Origin: Psychroserpens sp. Hel_I_66
GTDB taxonomy: Bacteria > Bacteroidota > Bacteroidia > Flavobacteriales > Flavobacteriaceae
Assembly: GCF_000799465.1 (NCBI RefSeq)
Contig: NZ_JUGU01000001.1
Location: 1,240,001 to 1,304,000, forward strand
Length of the DNA: 64,000 bases
Direction: 5' to 3'
Below are positions 1-10,015 of this stretch, in pieces (the stretch's first letter is position 1; the number at the start of each line of letters is the position of its first letter). A program made the position numbers and the translations under genes. Below the pieces are notes generated by a model. The model worked only from the letters and a program-made list of their open reading frames with translations, did not search any database and was not told where the DNA came from.

Positions 1-1
1 C

Positions 2-1705
2 TTTGATCAAATTCCATTAGATAAAATGTCAGTTTCCATGACCATGAATGGCGCTGTTTTGCCAATCATGGCGTTTTATATTGTTGCTGCGGAAGAACAG
101 GGCGTTACACCAAACCAATTGGCTGGAACCATTCAAAACGATATTTTAAAGGAGTTTATGGTGCGAAATACGTACATCTACCCTCCTACACCATCGATGA
201 AAATTATTTCAGATATTTTTGAATATACCAGCAAGCATATGCCAAAGTTCAATAGTATTAGTATTTCAGGATATCATATGCAAGAAGCTGGAGCAACCTG
301 TGATATTGAATTAGCTTACACTTTGGCTGATGGACTAGAATACATTAAAAAAGGATTGGAAGCAGGAATGGATATTGACTCCTTTGCTCCTAGACTTTCC
401 TTTTTCTGGGCAATTGGGATGAACCATTTTATGGAAATCGCAAAAATGCGAGCTGCCAGAATGCTTTGGGCAAAAATGGTAAGCCAATTTAATCCTAAAA
501 ATCAAAAATCTTTAGCATTACGAACGCATTGCCAAACATCGGGTTGGAGCCTTACCGAACAAGATCCTTTTAACAATGTAGCCAGAACAACTATTGAAGC
601 TGCTGCAGCTGCTTTTGGTGGCACCCAAAGTTTACACACCAATGCATTAGATGAAGCTATTGCATTGCCAACAGATTTTTCTGCACGTATCGCAAGAAAT
701 ACACAAATATTCTTACAAGAGGAAACTGGGATTACAAATACTGTTGATCCTTGGGCAGGAAGCTACTACGTTGAAAAACTCACCCATGATATTGCTCAAA
801 AAGCGTGGTCCTTAATTGAAGAAGTTGAAGAGCTTGGCGGAATGACAAAAGCCATTGAAGCAGGAATCCCTAAATTAAGAATTGAAGAAGCTGCTGCAAG
901 AAAACAAGCACGTATTGATTCTAACCAAGATATCATCGTTGGTGTAAATAAATATCGCTTAGACCAAGAAGATCCTATCTCAACTTTAGAAGTAGACAAC
1001 CAAACGGTTAGAACTGGTCAAATAAAACGATTAGAACATATAAAATCTACCAGAGATAAAGAGGCTGTAGCATCTGCTCTTTCAAAATTAACCCAAGCAG
1101 CACGCACAGGAAAAGATAATTTACTAGCTTTAGCAGTGAATGCAGCTAGAGAACGAGCAACTTTAGGAGAGATCAGTGATGCACTTGAAGCAGAGTTTGG
1201 TCGTTATAAAGCACAGATAAAATCATTTTCGGGAGTGTACAGTAAAGAAATCAAAGACGACGAAAGTTTCAAAAAAGCGAGAGAACTAGCAGATCAATTT
1301 GCTGAGCAAGATGGTCGTAGACCTCGTATTATGATTGCCAAAATGGGACAAGATGGTCATGACCGCGGTGCAAAGGTTGTAGCTACAGGCTATGCAGACG
1401 TTGGCTTTGATGTAGATATTGGTCCGTTGTTTCAAACTCCAAAAGAAGCTGCCAAACAAGCTGTAGAAAATGATGTCCATATTTTAGGCGTTTCCTCTTT
1501 AGCTGCAGGTCACAAAACATTAGTGCCTCAAGTTATTGAAGAACTCAAAAATTATGGTCGTGATGACATCATGGTCATTGTTGGAGGCGTTATCCCAAAA
1601 CAAGATTATCAATATTTATTTGATGCTGGAGCGGTAGCTGTTTTTGGTCCTGGAACTAAAATTAGTGATGCTGCTATCAAAATTTTGGAGATTTTGATTG
1701 ATTAA
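2..1705 (+). CDS. mutB: methylmalonyl-CoA mutase large subunit, 3' part (5' end outside window)
   Basis: Adenosylcobalamin-dependent interconversion of (R)-methylmalonyl-CoA and succinyl-CoA in the cytoplasm. The reading frame is open from base 2, before the first in-frame ATG at 26, and reads straight into family-typical sequence ([19 protein letters not shown]), so the gene is cut by the window edge. The visible part covers the second half of the substrate-binding TIM barrel and the C-terminal B12-binding Rossmann domain. The cobalt-ligating motif GQDGHDRG is present, with the His codon at 1358, followed by the conserved GVSSLAAGH and IVVGGVIP segments. About 568 residues are visible of roughly 710 expected. 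In Bacteroidota a small subunit (mutA) normally lies just upstream. Identity is secure; the symbol could equally be scpA. Confidence 0.95.
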   Translation, partial: FDQIPLDKMSVSMTMNGAVLPIMAFYIVAAEEQGVTPNQLAGTIQNDILKEFMVRNTYIYPPTPSMKIISDIFEYTSKHMPKFNSISISGYHMQEAGATCDIELAYTLADGLEYIKKGLEAGMDIDSFAPRLSFFWAIGMNHFMEIAKMRAARMLWAKMVSQFNPKNQKSLALRTHCQTSGWSLTEQDPFNNVARTTIEAAAAAFGGTQSLHTNALDEAIALPTDFSARIARNTQIFLQEETGITNTVDPWAGSYYVEKLTHDIAQKAWSLIEEVEELGGMTKAIEAGIPKLRIEEAAARKQARIDSNQDIIVGVNKYRLDQEDPISTLEVDNQTVRTGQIKRLEHIKSTRDKEAVASALSKLTQAARTGKDNLLALAVNAARERATLGEISDALEAEFGRYKAQIKSFSGVYSKEIKDDESFKKARELADQFAEQDGRRPRIMIAKMGQDGHDRGAKVVATGYADVGFDVDIGPLFQTPKEAAKQAVENDVHILGVSSLAAGHKTLVPQVIEELKNYGRDDIMVIVGGVIPKQDYQYLFDAGAVAVFGPGTKISDAAIKILEILID

Positions 1706-1712
1706 TCATCAA

Positions 1713-2207
1713 ATGAATAGTTACCAACTTAGAAAAGATCAACTCACAATATATATAAAACCATCTCCCCTTTTTGTAAGAGCTATGATGTTCTTATTTA
1801 GCTTTATGCTATTTACGCTACCTCTATTTGGAATGATAAGTTACATTTCCGAAGGACAAGGAATTAAAGGAGGTTTCTTTTTCGCTATTTTCATTTTTGG
1901 TCTTTTTGGATTTTATTTATTACGGGTTGCGCTTTGGAATACCTACGGAAAAGAAATTATACATTTCGATGGTAAAATTTGCAATTATGTTGCAGATTAT
2001 GGCTGGTTTAGAGATAAAGTGAAAATGGAAACATTTAGCACAATTAACTTTGCAAAAAATCCCGTTGGTTATTTAGAAGACAATAATTACACTCTTGTGA
2101 TTGAAGATTTTAATACTGATCAAGAAATTATGTGCGTTGCTAAAATGAAGGAAGAAGAATTAGAACAACTAATTAAAGATCTAAAACTTTTATTTCCAGA
2201 GCAATAG
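1713..2207 (+). CDS. small membrane protein of unknown function
   Basis: I do not recognise this 164-residue protein. Two adjacent hydrophobic segments (about residues 22-45 and 50-72) indicate a two-helix membrane anchor, followed by about 90 residues of soluble, beta-rich sequence that looks like a small PH-like or bacterial-membrane-flanked domain; that last point is inference. The frame is open from a TTG at 1698, inside the mutB gene, but the ATG at 1713 lies just after the mutB stop codon and gives a normal N-terminus (MNSYQLRKDQL), so I use it. It is 7 bp downstream of mutB on the same strand and probably co-transcribed. Nothing links it functionally to the mutase. Confidence 0.75.
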   Translation: MNSYQLRKDQLTIYIKPSPLFVRAMMFLFSFMLFTLPLFGMISYISEGQGIKGGFFFAIFIFGLFGFYLLRVALWNTYGKEIIHFDGKICNYVADYGWFRDKVKMETFSTINFAKNPVGYLEDNNYTLVIEDFNTDQEIMCVAKMKEEELEQLIKDLKLLFPEQ

Positions 2208-2394
2208 CATTTTCAATACCCTGACTCACAATTCGATTTACAAAAGTCGTTAAAACCTGTTAAACTTCTATAAACCAACCTCTTGTTTTTTTATCTTCGG
2301 AAAAAACAGCAGGATTTTATTACATTTTCCTGTTTTTAAACTAAAAACTTAGTTAACTTTATAACCATAACAATTAATCTCAAACTCTAAACAC

Positions 2395-5238
2395 ATGATT
2401 AAACAATCAACAAAATTAAACTTACTAAGCCTGTTATTTGTAGGATTAGTATCATTGACTTCTTTTGCGCAAGACGTCAAAATGGATAAAAAGGATGTTC
2501 TTGCAAAAACCGATATTCCGTTTAATCCAGAAGTAAAAACTGGAGTTTTAAGTAATGGACTTACCTATTACATTAAAAATAATGGAAAACCAGAAAACAA
2601 AGTAGAATTAAGACTGGTAGTAAAAGCAGGTTCTATTCTTGAAGATGAAGACCAACGTGGACTTGCACATTTTATGGAGCACATGAATTTTAATGGAACA
2701 AAAAACTTCAAAAAAAACGAACTTGTCGATTATCTACAAAGTATAGGTGTAAAATTTGGAGCCCATCTTAACGCTTATACAAGTTTTGATGAGACCGTTT
2801 ATATTCTTCCAATCCCAAGTGAAGATCCAGAGAAACTTGAAAAAGGATTCCAAATTCTTGAAGATTGGGCACACAATGCGCTTTTAACAGATGAAGAAAT
2901 AGATAACGAGCGTGGCGTAGTCTTAGAAGAATACAGATTAGGTAAAGGCGCAAATGAGCGCATGATGCAAGAGTATTTGCCAAAAATGCTTTATGGCTCG
3001 AGATATGCTGAGCGTCTTCCGATAGGTACAAAAGAAAATCTAGAAAATTTTGAATACGAAAGTTTAAGACGTTTTTATAAAGACTGGTACAGACCAGATT
3101 TAATGGCTGTAATGGCAGTTGGAGATGTAGATGTAGAGACTCTTGAAGCAAAAATCAAAGAGCACTTCGGAAATATTCCTGCTCCAAAAAACCCTAAACC
3201 TCGTCCAGAATTTGACCTTCCAAATCACGAAGAAACGTTTATAGCTATAGAATCTGATAAAGAAGCATCATTCTCTCAAGTACAGGTCATGTTTAAGGAC
3301 AAAGAAAATGCAACCGCAGATATCACTCTTGAAGACTACAGAAAATCTATCGTTGAAGGTTTATTTTCCCAAATGCTTAACAATAGATTGCAAGAATTAA
3401 CAAATGGTGAAAATCCTCCATTTGTATATGGTTTTAGCTACCATGGTGGAACTTACGTAAAAAACAAAGATGCATATCAATCTGTAGCAATGACAAAAGA
3501 GACTGGTCAAGTCAATGCCCTAAAAACTTTAATGGAAGAAAATGAACGTGTAAAACAATATGGTTTCTACCAAGGAGAATTTGAAAGAGCTAAAAAAGAT
3601 ATCATTGCAAGAATGGAAAAATCATTCAAGGACAAAGATAAAATGGAATCTAATCGCGTCATTGGTGAGTATGTGAGAAATTTTCTAGAAAACGAACCAA
3701 TGCCAGGCATTGAATGGGAATATGATTTTTATGTTAATCAACTTCCAACAATTTCTTTAGATGAAGTTAATGCACTTATAAGCGATTATATTAAAGAGGA
3801 AAACCGGGTAGTCATTCTTACAGGTCCAGAAAAAGAAGGCCTAAACCAAGTTACTGAAGACGAAGTTAAAACTGTTTTAAAAGAAATAGAAAATAAAAAA
3901 TTAGAACCTTACAAAGACGAAGAAGTTGCAGAGTCATTAATGACATCAATGCCAACTCCAGGCTCAATTACAGATTATAAAACCAATGATAAACTTGGTA
4001 CAACAACGCTTACATTAAGTAATGGTGGAAAAGTGACCTATAAAGTCACCGATTTTAAAAATGACGAAATCCTCTTTGATGCCTTTAGTTTTGGTGGTAG
4101 TTCTTTGTATTCTTTAGATGATTACAAGGCAACAGTTAACGCAAATGGTGGTTTGGCTGAAGCAGGTGTAAACGGTTTTGACAAAACCCAAATGGACAAA
4201 ATGATGTCTGGTAAAATAGTTTTCGTTAGACCGAGTATTGGTACCTATAGCGAGAATATGTCAGGATCTGCTACACCAAAGGATTTTGAGGATATGTTTC
4301 AATTGATTCATCTGTATTTTACGTCGTTAAATAAAGATGAAAAAGCATTTAATTCGTTTAAGGAGAAACAAAAATCTTTTTTAGGTAACATGATGTCAAA
4401 TCCACAAACATATTTTTCTGTAAAAATGGGAGAATTCATGTATGGAGATAACCCAAGATATACGGGATTCCCTACTCCAGAAAAAATGGATGAAGCAGAT
4501 TACGATTTAGCCTATGAAAAATACAAAGAGCGTTTTGCAGATGCTGGAGATTTCCATTTTTATTTCGTCGGAAATATTGACGAAAAACAACTAGTCGACC
4601 TTACAAGTCAATATTTGGCAAGTCTACCAGGAAAAAACTCCAATGAAATGTATGAAGTCCCAGAGTTTAGACCACTCACAGGACAGCACGAAAAAATCAT
4701 TGAAAAAGGTGAAGATCCAAAAAGCTCTGTACGCATTACATTTCATGGCCCAACAGAGTATAGTGCTAAAGAAGATTTTGCGATGGAAACATTAGGAGAG
4801 ATTTTAACAATCAAACTCATAGAGCAATTGCGTGAAGAAGAAGGTGGCGTTTATGGAGCTGGAGCAAGAGGTAATATTAGCAAAATGCCTTACGGGTGGT
4901 ATAATTTTAATATTAGTTTTCCATGTGGACCAGAAAATGTTGATAAGCTCAAAAATGCTGCATTGGCAGAAGTAGAAAAGTTGGTTACAGATGGACCAAC
5001 GCAAAAAGATTTAGACAAAGTGAAGGAGTCTTACATTTTAGATCACAAAGAAGATATGAAAACTAATCGTATGTGGTTACAAGCACTTAAAAATGCAGAT
5101 TATCAAAAAAATGATCCAAATAAAATTTTAGATTTCGAAGAAAATGTTCAAAAATTATCAGTTGAATATCTACAAGAAGTAGCTAAAAAATATTTAAATG
5201 GAGATTATATAGTTGGAATTCACAACCCAGAGTCTTGA
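2395..5238 (+). CDS. secreted M16 family zinc metallopeptidase (insulinase/PqqL-like)
   Basis: A 947-residue zinc protease. Residues 1-25 form a Sec signal peptide ending TSFA, so it acts in the periplasm or outside the cell. The inverted zinc motif HxxEH is present as HFMEH at residues 92-96, and the distal glutamate is probably E172 in NERGVVLEEY, at the usual spacing. The length fits a four-domain M16 protein with an active N-terminal half and an inactive C-terminal half (from about residue 520), which carries the conserved LREEEGGVYGAGARG segment used in substrate binding. It is monocistronic, with 187 bp of upstream sequence and a strong terminator downstream. The substrate is unknown. 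Family assignment is secure. Confidence 0.93.
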   Translation: MIKQSTKLNLLSLLFVGLVSLTSFAQDVKMDKKDVLAKTDIPFNPEVKTGVLSNGLTYYIKNNGKPENKVELRLVVKAGSILEDEDQRGLAHFMEHMNFNGTKNFKKNELVDYLQSIGVKFGAHLNAYTSFDETVYILPIPSEDPEKLEKGFQILEDWAHNALLTDEEIDNERGVVLEEYRLGKGANERMMQEYLPKMLYGSRYAERLPIGTKENLENFEYESLRRFYKDWYRPDLMAVMAVGDVDVETLEAKIKEHFGNIPAPKNPKPRPEFDLPNHEETFIAIESDKEASFSQVQVMFKDKENATADITLEDYRKSIVEGLFSQMLNNRLQELTNGENPPFVYGFSYHGGTYVKNKDAYQSVAMTKETGQVNALKTLMEENERVKQYGFYQGEFERAKKDIIARMEKSFKDKDKMESNRVIGEYVRNFLENEPMPGIEWEYDFYVNQLPTISLDEVNALISDYIKEENRVVILTGPEKEGLNQVTEDEVKTVLKEIENKKLEPYKDEEVAESLMTSMPTPGSITDYKTNDKLGTTTLTLSNGGKVTYKVTDFKNDEILFDAFSFGGSSLYSLDDYKATVNANGGLAEAGVNGFDKTQMDKMMSGKIVFVRPSIGTYSENMSGSATPKDFEDMFQLIHLYFTSLNKDEKAFNSFKEKQKSFLGNMMSNPQTYFSVKMGEFMYGDNPRYTGFPTPEKMDEADYDLAYEKYKERFADAGDFHFYFVGNIDEKQLVDLTSQYLASLPGKNSNEMYEVPEFRPLTGQHEKIIEKGEDPKSSVRITFHGPTEYSAKEDFAMETLGEILTIKLIEQLREEEGGVYGAGARGNISKMPYGWYNFNISFPCGPENVDKLKNAALAEVEKLVTDGPTQKDLDKVKESYILDHKEDMKTNRMWLQALKNADYQKNDPNKILDFEENVQKLSVEYLQEVAKKYLNGDYIVGIHNPES

Positions 5239-5260
5239 TTCAAGATATTTATCAAAATTC

Positions 5261-5289
5261 AAATGCAGCTTATATAAGCTGCATTTTTT
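5261..5289 (+). terminator. intrinsic terminator after the M16 protease
   Basis: A perfect palindrome (ATGCAGCTTAT and its complement, 5263-5284) is followed by a run of T from 5284 to 5289. It lies 22 bp after the protease stop codon and before the parA promoter region. Confidence 0.85.
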
Positions 5290-5400
5290 GTTAAAATCTG
5301 TTGTTAACTATTAACAACTTCCATTTTCAAAAGAGATAAATAATCGTATTTTTACGCTGGAGAAATTTTAAATCTCTATCTAACAAAACCAAATCATTTA

Positions 5401-6165
5401 ATGGGTAAAATCATTGCAATAGCCAATCAAAAAGGAGGCGTAGGTAAAACGACAACTTCAGTAAATTTAGCAGCATCATTAGGTGTTCTGGAAAAAAAAG
5501 TATTACTTATCGACGCAGATCCCCAAGCCAACGCAACATCTGGTCTGGGAATTGATGTAGAACAAGTTGAAACAGGTACCTATCAATTATTAGAGCATAC
5601 AGCATCTGCAGAACAATGTATTATAGCTGCAGATTCTCCAAACGTTGATATTATCCCTGCACATATAGATTTGGTAGCTATTGAAATTGAACTTGTAGAT
5701 AAGGACGAACGTGAATATATGCTCAAAAAAGCGATTTCACATCTCAAATCTTCTTACGATTATATTTTGATTGATTGCGCTCCATCTTTGGGATTATTAA
5801 CCTTAAATGCACTAACCGCAGCAGACTCAGTAATCATTCCAATACAATGCGAATATTTTGCGTTAGAAGGTTTAGGCAAATTATTGAATACCGTAAAAAG
5901 TGTTCAAAAAATACATAATCAAAACCTTGATATTGAAGGTATGTTGCTTACCATGTTTGACCAACGTTTACGCTTATCAAACCAAGTGGTAGAAGAAGTA
6001 CAAAAACACTTTAGCGATATGGTTTTTGATACGATCATTCAAAGAAATGTGAGACTTGGCGAAGCACCTAGTTATGGCGAAAGCATTATAAAATACGATG
6101 TGAGCAGTAAAGGTGCGACAAACTATTTAAGTTTGGCCAAAGAAATTATAAATAAGAATAACTAA
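5401..6165 (+). CDS. parA: chromosome partitioning ATPase ParA/Soj
   Basis: A 254-residue P-loop ATPase of the MinD/ParA superfamily that works with ParB in origin segregation. It starts with the deviant Walker A motif KGGVGKTT at residues 10-17 and has the Walker A' segment LLIDADPQANATSGLG and the Walker B segment YILIDCAPSLG. It is a short ParA without an N-terminal helix-turn-helix, as is normal for chromosomal copies. It is the first gene of a rightward operon: its TAA overlaps the parB ATG by one base. The 160 bp upstream hold a terminator and probably the operon promoter. Assignment is secure. Confidence 0.97.
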   Translation: MGKIIAIANQKGGVGKTTTSVNLAASLGVLEKKVLLIDADPQANATSGLGIDVEQVETGTYQLLEHTASAEQCIIAADSPNVDIIPAHIDLVAIEIELVDKDEREYMLKKAISHLKSSYDYILIDCAPSLGLLTLNALTAADSVIIPIQCEYFALEGLGKLLNTVKSVQKIHNQNLDIEGMLLTMFDQRLRLSNQVVEEVQKHFSDMVFDTIIQRNVRLGEAPSYGESIIKYDVSSKGATNYLSLAKEIINKNN

Positions 6166-7064
6166 TGGCGAAGGCTACAAAAAAACAAGCATTAGGCAGA
6201 GGTTTGTCGGCATTGCTGAAAGACCCTTCAAATGATATAAAATCTGCTCAAGATAAAAATGCCGATACTATTATTGGCAACATCGTTGAGCTGGATATTG
6301 ATTCCATAGACATTAATCCGTTTCAACCACGTACAAACTTTAATGAAGAAACGCTAAGGGAATTGGCTTCCTCTATTAAAGAGTTAGGGGTCATACAGCC
6401 TATTACGGTTAGAAAACTTGAGTTTAATAAATTTCAACTGGTATCTGGTGAGCGACGTTTTAGAGCATCTAAATTGATTGGGTTAACTACTATTCCTGCC
6501 TATATTAGAATTGCCAATGACCAAGAATCTTTAGAAATGGCTTTGGTAGAAAATATCCAACGTCAAGATTTAGATCCTATTGAAATCGCACTTTCCTATC
6601 AACGTTTAATTGATGAAATTGCACTCACACAAGAGCAAATGAGTGAACGAGTTGGTAAAAAGCGATCTACTATTGCCAACTATTTACGTTTATTAAAATT
6701 AGACCCTATCATTCAAACGGGAATGCGTGATGGTTTTATTTCTATGGGTCATGGTCGCGCTATGATCAATATTGAAAACCAAAATGACCAATTAGATATT
6801 TACGAAAAGATTATTACTGAAAAACTATCGGTAAGAGCAACAGAACAGTTGGTTAAAAACTATAACAGTCCTACGGAGAAAAAGCCTATAGAATCAACCG
6901 AACTGCCTAAATTTGTTAAAAAAGGCATAAAAGAATTTTCAGAATACTTTGGTCATAAAATAGGCGTTAAAGTGTCTAAGAATGGTAAAGGTCAAATTAC
7001 GATCCCGTTTCATTCCGAAGAAGATTTCAATCGTATAAAAAAACTAGTCCAAAGTGCTAAATAA
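6165..7064 (+). CDS. parB: chromosome partitioning protein ParB
   Basis: A 299-residue CTPase/DNA-binding protein that loads at parS and spreads. The N-terminal ParB/Srx domain (about residues 40-130) holds the GERRFRAS motif used for CTP and DNA handling. The central helix-turn-helix region (about 135-190) contains KKRSTIANYLRLLKL, and the C-terminal 60 residues form the dimerisation domain. It overlaps parA by one base (TAATG) and the next gene by 11 bp, so it sits in a tight operon. No parS site matching the usual 16-bp palindrome was seen in this window. Confidence 0.96.
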   Translation: MAKATKKQALGRGLSALLKDPSNDIKSAQDKNADTIIGNIVELDIDSIDINPFQPRTNFNEETLRELASSIKELGVIQPITVRKLEFNKFQLVSGERRFRASKLIGLTTIPAYIRIANDQESLEMALVENIQRQDLDPIEIALSYQRLIDEIALTQEQMSERVGKKRSTIANYLRLLKLDPIIQTGMRDGFISMGHGRAMINIENQNDQLDIYEKIITEKLSVRATEQLVKNYNSPTEKKPIESTELPKFVKKGIKEFSEYFGHKIGVKVSKNGKGQITIPFHSEEDFNRIKKLVQSAK

Positions 7065-7653
7065 ATTAGTCTATAGCTGTCTTTTCTTTCTCATTTTTGG
7101 TAATATCGCTTTTGCTCAAGATGATGAAAAAGCCGATGAAGTTGACACAAGTTTAATGGTCGTTCAAGATTCTGTTACAGCAAAAAAAAGAGAACCGCTC
7201 AATGTTCTTGCACCATCAAAAGCTGCCTTCTACTCTGCTGTTCTCCCAGGATTGGGACAAGCTTACAACAAAAAATACTGGAAAATTCCACTCGTTTATG
7301 CTGCTATTGGGATTCCTGCTTATTTATACATTAAAAACGATAAGGATTACGATTTATATCGTGATGCTTATAAACGTAGGTTGGCTGGATTTCCTCAAAA
7401 TTCTGAGGGTGATCCATTTCCAAATGTATCTAATGACGGACTTATAAGAGCACAACAAACCCTTAGAAGAAACAAGGAACTTGCTTTGCTATTCACTATT
7501 GGCATGTATGCCCTAAATATCGTAGACGCCAATGTAGACGCCCATTTATTGCAATTTAATGTTGATGAGGATCTATCATTACGACCGCATTTTAAATACA
7601 ATGAAATGGAAAACAACACCAATCTTGGCCTTACACTAAATTTTAAGTTCTAA
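7054..7653 (+). CDS. DUF5683 family protein
   Basis: A 199-residue exported protein of unknown function. It begins with a signal peptide (MLNKLVYSCLFFLIFGNIAFAQ). The conserved centre reads PSKAAFYSAVLPGLGQAYNKKYWKIPLVYA, typical of the DUF5683 domain of Bacteroidota, and is followed by a second hydrophobic stretch near residue 145. The start is a GTG at 7054, inside the parB reading frame; no later start keeps the signal peptide. Its place between parB and dapB recurs in Flavobacteriaceae according to family knowledge. A role in the envelope is likely, but nothing more specific can be read. Confidence 0.85.
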   Translation: MLNKLVYSCLFFLIFGNIAFAQDDEKADEVDTSLMVVQDSVTAKKREPLNVLAPSKAAFYSAVLPGLGQAYNKKYWKIPLVYAAIGIPAYLYIKNDKDYDLYRDAYKRRLAGFPQNSEGDPFPNVSNDGLIRAQQTLRRNKELALLFTIGMYALNIVDANVDAHLLQFNVDEDLSLRPHFKYNEMENNTNLGLTLNFKF

Positions 7654-7655
7654 CT

Positions 7656-8357
7656 ATGAAAATTGCATTATTGGGTTACGGAAAAATGGGAAAAGCAATT
7701 GAAGCTATTGCCATTGAACGTGACCACGAGATTGTTTTGAAAATTTCCAGTGCTTCGGAAAATTATACACTCCAAAATTGTGATGTTGCCATAGATTTCA
7801 GCCTTCCGTCCTCTGCTGTAGCAAATATCTCTAAATGTTTAGAATCTGGAGTTCCAATAATTTCTGGCACTACAGGATGGCTCGATGATTATGATAACGT
7901 TATTTCACTCTGTAATTCCAAAAACGGAACTTTTTTGTATGCTTCCAATTTCAGCTTAGGTGTTAATATTTTTTTCGAACTGAACAAAACATTGGCAAAG
8001 TTGATGGCGAAGCTTCCGCAGTACAAGGTAGATGTCGAAGAAATTCACCACACTCAAAAATTAGATGCTCCCAGCGGAACAGCAATCACGTTAGCCAAGG
8101 ACATTATTGAATCAACCAATTACGAAAACTGGACGCTAGATACCCCAAAGCCAAACGAAATTGGCATTACAGCTAAACGTATTGAACATGTGCCAGGTAC
8201 CCATGATATCAATTATAAGTCTGAAGTTGATAGTATTCAAATAACGCACACCGCTCATAGCAGAAAGGGTTTTGCTTTGGGAGCTGTAATTGCTGCGGAA
8301 TTTATTCATGACAAAAAAGGCGTATTCACTATGAAAGACGTCCTAAATATTAATTAA
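7656..8357 (+). CDS. dapB: 4-hydroxy-tetrahydrodipicolinate reductase
   Basis: A 233-residue NAD(P)H-dependent cytoplasmic enzyme of the diaminopimelate/lysine pathway. The N-terminal Rossmann fold begins with GYGKMGKAIE, and a GTTGW segment follows. The signature EIHHTQKLDAPSGTA carries the catalytic histidine pair and the lysine and threonine of the substrate pocket. It is shorter than the roughly 270-residue enterobacterial enzyme, which is normal for this phylum. It lies 2 bp after the DUF5683 gene, hence in the same operon, and 62 bp before lepB. Assignment is secure. Confidence 0.95.
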   Translation: MKIALLGYGKMGKAIEAIAIERDHEIVLKISSASENYTLQNCDVAIDFSLPSSAVANISKCLESGVPIISGTTGWLDDYDNVISLCNSKNGTFLYASNFSLGVNIFFELNKTLAKLMAKLPQYKVDVEEIHHTQKLDAPSGTAITLAKDIIESTNYENWTLDTPKPNEIGITAKRIEHVPGTHDINYKSEVDSIQITHTAHSRKGFALGAVIAAEFIHDKKGVFTMKDVLNIN

Positions 8358-8419
8358 CTTGCGTTATTATTGTTAGGATAATAAATAGTTTAAATCATTT
8401 ACAAAATCAACTTATAGAT

Positions 8420-10000
8420 ATGTCAATTACACAGTGGTTAATTTTTATTCTGGTCATTCAAATCATTCACGGTTTAGGGACTTGGAAACTGTATATCAAA
8501 GCCGGAAGACAGGCTTGGGAAGCATTCGTACCTGTATATAATTCGGTGATTTTGATGAAAATCATTAAACGCCCTTGGTGGTGGACGATTTTACTTTTTG
8601 TACCCATCGTTAATTTAATTATGCTGCCTGTAGTTTGGGTTGAAACCGCTAGAAGCTTTGGTAAAAATGAATTTTTAGATACATTTTTGGCGGTTATAAC
8701 TTTAGGGTTTTACAATTATTATCTTAATTATGTTGCAGATGTTCAATATGTTGAGAATAGAGATATCCATCCAAAATCAAGTTCTGGAGATTGGACGAGT
8801 TCTATATTATTTGCTATTGTAGCAGCAACCATAGTTCATACGTATTTTATACAACCATTTACAATACCGAGTTCGTCTTTAGAAAAGTCCCTGTTAGTAG
8901 GTGATTTCTTGTTTGTAAGTAAATTTCATTATGGTGCGAGAGTACCAATGACAACCGTTGCTATGCCTATGGTACACGATACCATTCCGGGTTTAAATGT
9001 AAAATCATACTTATTTAATGATAATTATGAAGAAAGAAATACCTCTTGGAAAAATAAGTTGCAATTACCATATATGCGACTTCCAGGCTTTGAAAACATT
9101 GAGCGTAATGATATTGTAGTTTTCAATCAGCCAGCAGATACGCTTTTAAACATGAATATTTTTACACCAGACCGTAATTATTATAAGCCTATCGACAAAA
9201 AAACAAATTTAGTTAAACGATGTGTTGGTATTCCAGGAGATTCTTTAGAAGTTAGAAATGGATATGTTTATATCAATGGAAAATTAAATGAGTTGCCAGA
9301 TCGTGCGAAATTACAGTTTGCTTATGATATTACGCTTAAGGGTAATGTTAACAATTATGCAAGACTCATGGAAATCTTGAAAACTTATGATATCACAGAT
9401 AATCCTTATCAAGTTGAGGAAGGTATATTTGTTATTCAAGCGACTGAAGAGGCTGCAAATAAAGCAAAAAACCATCCTAATATTGCAAGTATAACAAGAC
9501 GTATTGCTCCAAAAGGGGAAAACGGTAATTTATTTCCTCGAGTGGCTCAATATCCTTGGAACTATGACAACTTTGGGCCTATTTATATTCCGAAGAAAGG
9601 AGAAACCGTAGAATTAACCATGGAAGTCCTTCCTCTCTACAAACGTCTTATCGGAGAATACGAAAGAAATACTATTGTAACGCGAGGTAATCAAATTATC
9701 ATCAATGACAAACCAGCGACCTCTTATACTTTTAAGCAAGATTATTATTGGATGATGGGTGATAATAGAAATAACTCTGTTGATGCTCGTGCTTGGGGCT
9801 ATGTACCTTTTGATCATGTGGTTGGAAAACCTGTATTTATTTGGATGAGTTGGGACGGATTAAAAAATCCGCGGTGGGAACGTTGGTTTACAACTGTAGG
9901 AGGATCTGGAAATCCTGTATCTTATTTAATTCCTTTTTTAATTTTATTGGCTGCTTGGTTTGGATTTAATGCATGGAGAAAAAAGAAAAAAGCCAACTAA
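8420..10000 (+). CDS. lepB: signal peptidase I, long Bacteroidota form
   Basis: A 526-residue membrane serine protease that removes Sec signal peptides. The N-terminal 130 residues carry three to four membrane segments, absent from short LepB proteins. The catalytic Ser is expected at S153 in the segment IPSSSLEKSLLVGDF, where most homologues have Met rather than Leu after the serine. The general-base Lys is K266 in VKRCVGIPGDS. A large insertion separates this from the conserved box near residue 450 (MMGDNRNNSVDARAWG). A further membrane segment lies at about 500-520. The length and extra helices are usual for Bacteroidota. Confidence 0.94.
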   Translation: MSITQWLIFILVIQIIHGLGTWKLYIKAGRQAWEAFVPVYNSVILMKIIKRPWWWTILLFVPIVNLIMLPVVWVETARSFGKNEFLDTFLAVITLGFYNYYLNYVADVQYVENRDIHPKSSSGDWTSSILFAIVAATIVHTYFIQPFTIPSSSLEKSLLVGDFLFVSKFHYGARVPMTTVAMPMVHDTIPGLNVKSYLFNDNYEERNTSWKNKLQLPYMRLPGFENIERNDIVVFNQPADTLLNMNIFTPDRNYYKPIDKKTNLVKRCVGIPGDSLEVRNGYVYINGKLNELPDRAKLQFAYDITLKGNVNNYARLMEILKTYDITDNPYQVEEGIFVIQATEEAANKAKNHPNIASITRRIAPKGENGNLFPRVAQYPWNYDNFGPIYIPKKGETVELTMEVLPLYKRLIGEYERNTIVTRGNQIIINDKPATSYTFKQDYYWMMGDNRNNSVDARAWGYVPFDHVVGKPVFIWMSWDGLKNPRWERWFTTVGGSGNPVSYLIPFLILLAAWFGFNAWRKKKKAN

Positions 10001-10015
10001 TTAAATACGATTTCA